Source of the DNA: Virgisporangium ochraceum
GTDB lineage: Bacteria; Actinomycetota; Actinomycetes; Mycobacteriales; Micromonosporaceae
DNA: 64,000 nt
Direction: 5' to 3'
Assembly: GCF_016863655.1 (NCBI RefSeq)
Contig: NZ_BOPH01000021.1
Span: forward strand, 1-64,000
Under the pieces are notes generated by a model. That model had not been told where the DNA came from, searched no databases, and saw only the letters and a program-made list of their open reading frames with translations. A program made the position numbers and the translations under genes. Shown one piece after another: positions 60,390 through 64,000 of the stretch (positions within the stretch are counted from its first letter, which is position 1; every line of letters begins with the position of its first letter).

Positions 60390-61461
60390 GGCGCACCAGC
60401 CCCTGCACGCGTTTACGCAACGCGTCGGCGTACCCGACGATCCCGCGCGGCGCGATCAGCATGATGACGAGCACCCCCAGGGCGAGAATCAGCGTGCCGC
60501 TCGTCGCGACCGCCGGGAAGTTCAGCGTCAGCTGCACCGCGAGCGTCGCACCGACCACCGCGCCCCACGGCGTGCCCGCGCCGCCGATCAGCGGCATGAA
60601 GATGGCCAGGAACACCAGGTTCAGCGTGAACGTCTCCGGCGCCACACTGCCCGCGGCGTAGGTGAACAACCCGCCGCCGATCGCGGCGACGGCCGCGCCG
60701 ATCGCCAGCGCCACGAGCGTCAGCACCGGGACCCGCACCCCGGCGGCCTCCACCGCCGACGGCGCGTCGCGCATGGTCCGCACGACCACGCCCCACGGCG
60801 ACATGCGCAGCCGGTCGAGCAGGAACGCCACCACGCACACCAGCACGACCGAGCCGACCACCACCTGGTACGGCGACGGCTCCCAGCCGAGGAGGTTCAG
60901 CGCGCGGATGTTGCCCAGCCCGCCGGACCCGCCGGAGATGCCCTCGGCGTCGACCAGCCAGGCGGAGAACGCCATCCCGAACAGCAGCGTCACCGCGGCG
61001 AGGAAGAACCCCGACAGCCGCCGCGTCACCAGTCCCAGGAGGACGGCCAGGATCGCGGCGACGATCGGGCCGAGGATCCAGGCCAGCCACAGCGGAAGCT
61101 CGGTGCGGTTGGACATGAGCCCGACGGCGTAGCCGCCGATACCGGCGTAGGCGCCGTAGGCCATCGACAGCGAGCCCGCCATCAGGTACGGCACGTACAT
61201 GCCCAGCGCCACGAGCGCGTACGTCGCTGTGGTGGTCACCAGGGTCTGCTTGTACCCGTCGGCACCGACCCACAGCAACATGACGACGGCACCGGCCACG
61301 CCGAGAGCGAGACCCCCCAACCCCGGAGCCCTACTCAATGCGCTCGCTCCGCGAGCGCGGGCTCCGGGGCCCGGGGAGGCGTCGCCTTCCCTCGTCGCTC
61401 CGGTCGCTGCGCTCCCCGCACTCCTCAGTCCAGCCGACGCCGGCCCCGAAACCTTACGCAC
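60382..61461 (-). CDS. livM: Branched-chain-type ABC importer permease LivM with unusual N-terminus
   Basis: A 359-residue permease with about ten membrane helices and the LivM signature (YALVALGMYVPYLMAGSLSMAYGAYAGIGGYAVGL...GLGNIRALNLLG...IGGAGTPWGAVVG). The first 44 residues are Ala/Gly/Ser/Arg-rich and not membrane-like; they are encoded by palindromic REP-like DNA. GTG 61461 follows GAGGAGGGTCC and overlaps the livH stop by 8 bases, so this long form is probably translated. Confidence 0.87.
   Translation of the reverse strand: MRKVSGPASAGLRSAGSAATGATREGDASPGPGARARGASALSRAPGLGGLALGVAGAVVMLLWVGADGYKQTLVTTTATYALVALGMYVPYLMAGSLSMAYGAYAGIGGYAVGLMSNRTELPLWLAWILGPIVAAILAVLLGLVTRRLSGFFLAAVTLLFGMAFSAWLVDAEGISGGSGGLGNIRALNLLGWEPSPYQVVVGSVVLVCVVAFLLDRLRMSPWGVVVRTMRDAPSAVEAAGVRVPVLTLVALAIGAAVAAIGGGLFTYAAGSVAPETFTLNLVFLAIFMPLIGGAGTPWGAVVGATLAVQLTLNFPAVATSGTLILALGVLVIMLIAPRGIVGYADALRKRVQGLVRRG
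61338..61432. repeat. REP-like palindromic DNA in the start of livM
   Basis: GCGCTCGC-TCC-GCGAGCGC is a perfect hairpin at 61340-61358, followed by CCGGGGCCCGG and a run of CGCTCC/GTCGCT units. Such patches are usually intergenic; here one encodes the N-terminal extension of LivM. Confidence 0.65.
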
Positions 61462-62329
61462 GGACCCTCCTCACGAACATCCCCTGCGGTTTGAACGCGA
61501 AGAACACGAGCGCGACGAGCAGCAGCGCGTACGTGTGCGACTGGCCGCCGAAGTAGTACGGGACGAACACCTCCAGACCGCCGAGCAGCAGCCCGCCGAG
61601 CAGCGGCGCCCACAACGACCCGGTGCCGCCGACCACCATCGCGAGGAAGCCGCTCAGCGTCCATGCGAGGCCCGACAGCGACCCGACGCCGGCCTTCGGC
61701 GCGAACAGGATCCCGGTGACCGCGGCCAGCAGACCCGACACCAGGAACGCGATGAGCCGGATCCGGTTCACCGGAAGGCCGAGCAGCGTGGCGGCGTGCG
61801 TGCTGTCGCCGACCGCGCGCAGCAGCCGGCCGGTGCGGGTGTACCGGATCCCCAGTGCCGCCGCGGTGAACACCACCGCGGTCATCCCGAACAGCAGCAC
61901 CGTGCTCGGCTGCACGGTGCTCGACCCGACCTGCACCGGGTCGAACGTCGCGAGGTTCTGCCCCGGCAGCGTCACGTACCCGAAGAGGTACCCGGCCAGC
62001 TGCTGGATCGCGAACAGCACCGCCGCCACCGCGACGAGCGCGGGCAGCTCGCCCTTCCCGGACCGCTTCTGCACCGGTCGCACCACGCCGAGCTCGGTGA
62101 GGGCGGCCAGTCCCATCGTCACGAGGACGGCCACCGCGGCGGCCGGCCACACCCCCATGCCCTGCTCGATCACGAGCCAGGACGTGCACAGCCCGCCCAT
62201 CATCGCGTACGGCCCGATGGCGAAGTTGAAGAAGCCCGCACCCACCAGCGTGAGGTAGTACGCGAGCGCGAGCAGGCCGAAGAAGCAGCCCATCTCCAGC
62301 GCCGACAGCCACAGCTGCGGTTGGCCCAT
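61454..62329 (-). CDS. livH: Branched-chain-type ABC importer permease LivH
   Basis: A 291-residue permease with about eight helices, LivH type (LALAYYLTLVGAGFFNFAIGPYAMMGGL...GDSTHAATLLGLPVNRIRLIAFLVSGLLAAVTGILF). It starts 52 bases after livK. Together with livM it forms the membrane pore for the livK ligand. Confidence 0.9.
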   Translation of the reverse strand: MGQPQLWLSALEMGCFFGLLALAYYLTLVGAGFFNFAIGPYAMMGGLCTSWLVIEQGMGVWPAAAVAVLVTMGLAALTELGVVRPVQKRSGKGELPALVAVAAVLFAIQQLAGYLFGYVTLPGQNLATFDPVQVGSSTVQPSTVLLFGMTAVVFTAAALGIRYTRTGRLLRAVGDSTHAATLLGLPVNRIRLIAFLVSGLLAAVTGILFAPKAGVGSLSGLAWTLSGFLAMVVGGTGSLWAPLLGGLLLGGLEVFVPYYFGGQSHTYALLLVALVFFAFKPQGMFVRRVRA

Positions 62330-62381
62330 CAGATCTCCTGTCGAAAGTGGGGCGCCGCCAGCGACGGCGCCCCACGAGTCG

Positions 62382-63587
62382 TCAGCACGGAGGCTGGTAC
62401 GTCCCCCACGGTCCCTTCGGCTTGTTGTCGCTGCCGAACTCGATCAGCGACAGGCCGCACAGCCCGTCGGCGCCGAGGTGCTTGTCGGCGGCGAACGACA
62501 GCGTGAAGCTCGACTGACCGAACGTCGCCGGCATTCCCTTGATCTGCTGGATCGCCTCGTTGATCTTCTTCGGGTCGTCGCCGCCGGCCTTCTCGATGGC
62601 CGCCTTCAGCAGCTGCACCGTGTCCCAGGCCTGCGCGTCGTACGCGGTGATCTCGTAGTCGTCACCGTTCTTCTTCTTGAGGAACTTCACCAGCTCCTGC
62701 GTGCGCGGGTTCTGCGAGTTGATCGACCCCATGAAGATGAGGCCGTTCAACGCGCCCGCGTTCGCGAGCTTCCACGACGACGGCTGGTTGCCGATCGACG
62801 CGAGCGAGAACCGCGGCTTGCCCTGCAGCTGCGAGGCGAGCGTGTTCTGCGCCAGCACCTCGAACGCCCCACCGACACTCGTGACGATGACCGCGTCGGG
62901 GTTGGCGTTCTTCAACCGGGCGACCTGGGCGGAGAGGTCCGAGGCGTTGGCCGCGCCCTTCTCGTTCGCCACGATCTGCACGCACGACATCTGGTCGAAC
63001 AGCGCCTTGTTCAGCGCGGAGATGGTGGCGGTGTCGTCGAGGAGGACGCCGAGCTTCTTGATGCCGGCCTTCTCGAACGCTCCACAGTAGACCTTCGCCC
63101 AGTCGTTGGTGGTGTTGGCGAGCATGTAGATGAGCTCGTTGTTCGGCGGAGCCACGAGCGTGGCGGTCACGCCGGTCGGCGCGATCGCCGGCAGACCCAG
63201 CCCGGCGAGCTGGCCCTTGGCCTGGATGATGGCCGCGCTGCCGCTCTGCAGCAGCAGCACCTTCGCACCCTGGCCGGCCAGCTTCTGCAGCGTCGCCGGC
63301 ACCTTCGTCGGGTCGCTCTCGTCGTTCTCGACGACGAGCTTGATGGGACGGCCGAGCACGCCGCCCTTGTCGTTGAGGTCCTGCACGGCCGCGCGGATCG
63401 TCTTGCCGGCGATGACGCTGTACGACGCGCCGGGGCCGGTGCTGTCCTCGTCCATCCCGACGACGATCGGTTCGCCCTTGGCGCTACCGGTGTCGGGGGT
63501 GTCGGTGCCGGAGTTGCTCGGCCCGCATCCGGCGACGGCGAGCGCCAACACGAACACACCGGCTGCGCTCATCCTTCTCAGACCCAT
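62382..63587 (-). CDS. livK: Branched-chain-type ABC importer binding lipoprotein LivK
   Basis: A 401-residue binding lipoprotein. Signal peptide MGLRRMSAAGVFVLALAVAGC with lipobox AVAGC; then a type I periplasmic-binding fold (IVVGMDEDSTGPGASYSVIAGKTIRAAVQDLNDKGGVLGRPIKLVVENDESDP). In this family ligands range from amino acids to aromatic and steroid-like acids. First gene of the importer operon; a KstR2 site lies 155 bases upstream. ATG 63587 follows AGGTGGGCCAT. Confidence 0.9.
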   Translation of the reverse strand: MGLRRMSAAGVFVLALAVAGCGPSNSGTDTPDTGSAKGEPIVVGMDEDSTGPGASYSVIAGKTIRAAVQDLNDKGGVLGRPIKLVVENDESDPTKVPATLQKLAGQGAKVLLLQSGSAAIIQAKGQLAGLGLPAIAPTGVTATLVAPPNNELIYMLANTTNDWAKVYCGAFEKAGIKKLGVLLDDTATISALNKALFDQMSCVQIVANEKGAANASDLSAQVARLKNANPDAVIVTSVGGAFEVLAQNTLASQLQGKPRFSLASIGNQPSSWKLANAGALNGLIFMGSINSQNPRTQELVKFLKKKNGDDYEITAYDAQAWDTVQLLKAAIEKAGGDDPKKINEAIQQIKGMPATFGQSSFTLSFAADKHLGADGLCGLSLIEFGSDNKPKGPWGTYQPPC

Positions 63588-63741
63588 ATGGCCCACCTTG
63601 GTTCTCAGGTCTCGATCTGTCGGGGGTTCGCCGGGTGCTGGCCTGGATGCGACCTCTGGTGCTCGGTCGCGCGTGCGCCGGGTGGCGCCGGTCAACGGAT
63701 CGGCGGCCGGGGCCTGGTTGGGGGCCCCGCGTCGGTGATGT

Positions 63742-63755
63742 AGCAAGCGCTTGTT
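63742..63755. promoter_or_regulatory. KstR2 operator, site 3
   Basis: AGCAAGCGCTTGTT matches AnCAAGnnCTTGnT exactly. It lies in the 413-base region from livK to the window edge, where I see no convincing gene. The flank TTTGTGTCATCCTG resembles the flank of site 1 (GTTGTGTCATTCTG), suggesting a shared promoter architecture. Confidence 0.85.
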
Positions 63756-63880
63756 TGTGTCATCCTGCTTACGGGCATGCTTCGTGTCAAGCGTCACAAC
63801 GGCAGACTTGATCACGGAAAGGTCAAGCCGGGGCAGCGCGTCGACCAGCGTCGATGCCCCTGCCTGCAGGCCCGCCATTC

Positions 63881-63960
63881 CCGCCGATCTCGCAGTTGTG
63901 GCCCCCGACAAAGTCGGACATCACACGACATAGTGGCGGCCACAACTGCAAGATCGGCGG
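63881..63960. repeat. 80-base inverted repeat at the right edge
   Basis: CCGCCGATCTCGCAGTTGTGGCC at 63881-63903 is mirrored at 63938-63960 with one mismatch in 23; the loop contains a second hairpin, CCGAC-AAA-GTCGG. Noncoding; probably one copy of a dispersed palindromic repeat. An independent sequence from the 7403 palindrome, but similar in design. Confidence 0.82.
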
Positions 63961-64000
63961 CAGAACGGCGCCGGGGCGCGGGGGCGGGCTAGGGAGCCGG

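Noticed and set aside
7301..63960. CRISPR array
   Set aside because: The repeats seen are palindromes or a 12-base tandem; no spaced direct repeats of 25-40 bases and no cas genes.
63751..63992. Short frames at the right edge
   Set aside because: They overlap the inverted repeat and KstR2 site, and have no recognisable domain.

Overview
The window is high-GC actinobacterial DNA: GTG starts are common, 4-base start/stop overlaps are frequent, and many TetR, LacI, GntR and ArsR regulators are present. It encodes a KstR2-type steroid catabolism cluster, secreted lignocellulose-active enzymes and an F420-type oxidoreductase. This suggests a filamentous soil actinomycete (Pseudonocardiaceae- or Micromonosporaceae-like); no rRNA or other taxonomic marker is present, so the genus is open. 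No tRNA, rRNA or CRISPR array was seen.

Bases 1-9900 are mixed accessory genes. A TetR/hydrolase pair faces a DUF427 gene across a clear operator. Then come a secreted SGNH esterase, a secreted chymotrypsin-fold protease, a ketopantoate-reductase-like enzyme and a PfkB sugar kinase. After these the DNA is damaged: a transposase remnant, a MITE-like element with a 77-base palindrome, a split HxlR-SCP2 regulator and a decaying alpha/beta hydrolase.

Bases 9895-23916 are a glucuronoxylan/hemicellulose utilisation locus. One minus-strand run carries GH3, two ABC sugar permeases, the binding lipoprotein, a DUF624 protein, GH42, a mannonate-dehydratase-like enolase and GH67 alpha-glucuronidase. A LacI regulator and a CE7 acetylxylan esterase diverge from it. 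Two CGAAA-N-TT(T/C)CG operators lie between. The same palindrome recurs 14 kb away, before a secreted CE4 polysaccharide deacetylase with a CBM2 (36022-37005), which probably belongs to the same regulon.

Bases 23950-33544 hold an ArsR-controlled ABC exporter operon, an EAL-HDOD/CBS/EAL signalling trio, and a GntR-linked 2-oxoacid:ferredoxin oxidoreductase operon (korC-A-B, gntR, korD) divergent from a zinc alcohol dehydrogenase.

Bases 33519-63755 are dominated by a KstR2 regulon for breakdown of the last steroid rings (HIP pathway): fadD3, fadE30, fadE31 with two small FadE partners, ipdA, ipdB, ipdC, ipdF, echA20, fadA6, an Rv3548c-like SDR and kstR2. Less-expected members are a MaoC-like pair, a hexapeptide protein, two extra CoA ligases with a thioesterase-like protein, a second thiolase and several SDRs. 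Three exact matches to the KstR2 consensus AnCAAGnnCTTGnT occur at the ligase/thioesterase divergence, the ipdA/kstR2 divergence, and upstream of a complete branched-chain-amino-acid-type ABC importer (livKHMGF). The last site suggests that the importer carries a steroid-derived substrate. A second, related palindrome type lies in two further divergent promoters. Two palindromic sequences lie inside reading frames (a fadE33-like gene and the start of livM), and another palindrome lies at the right edge.
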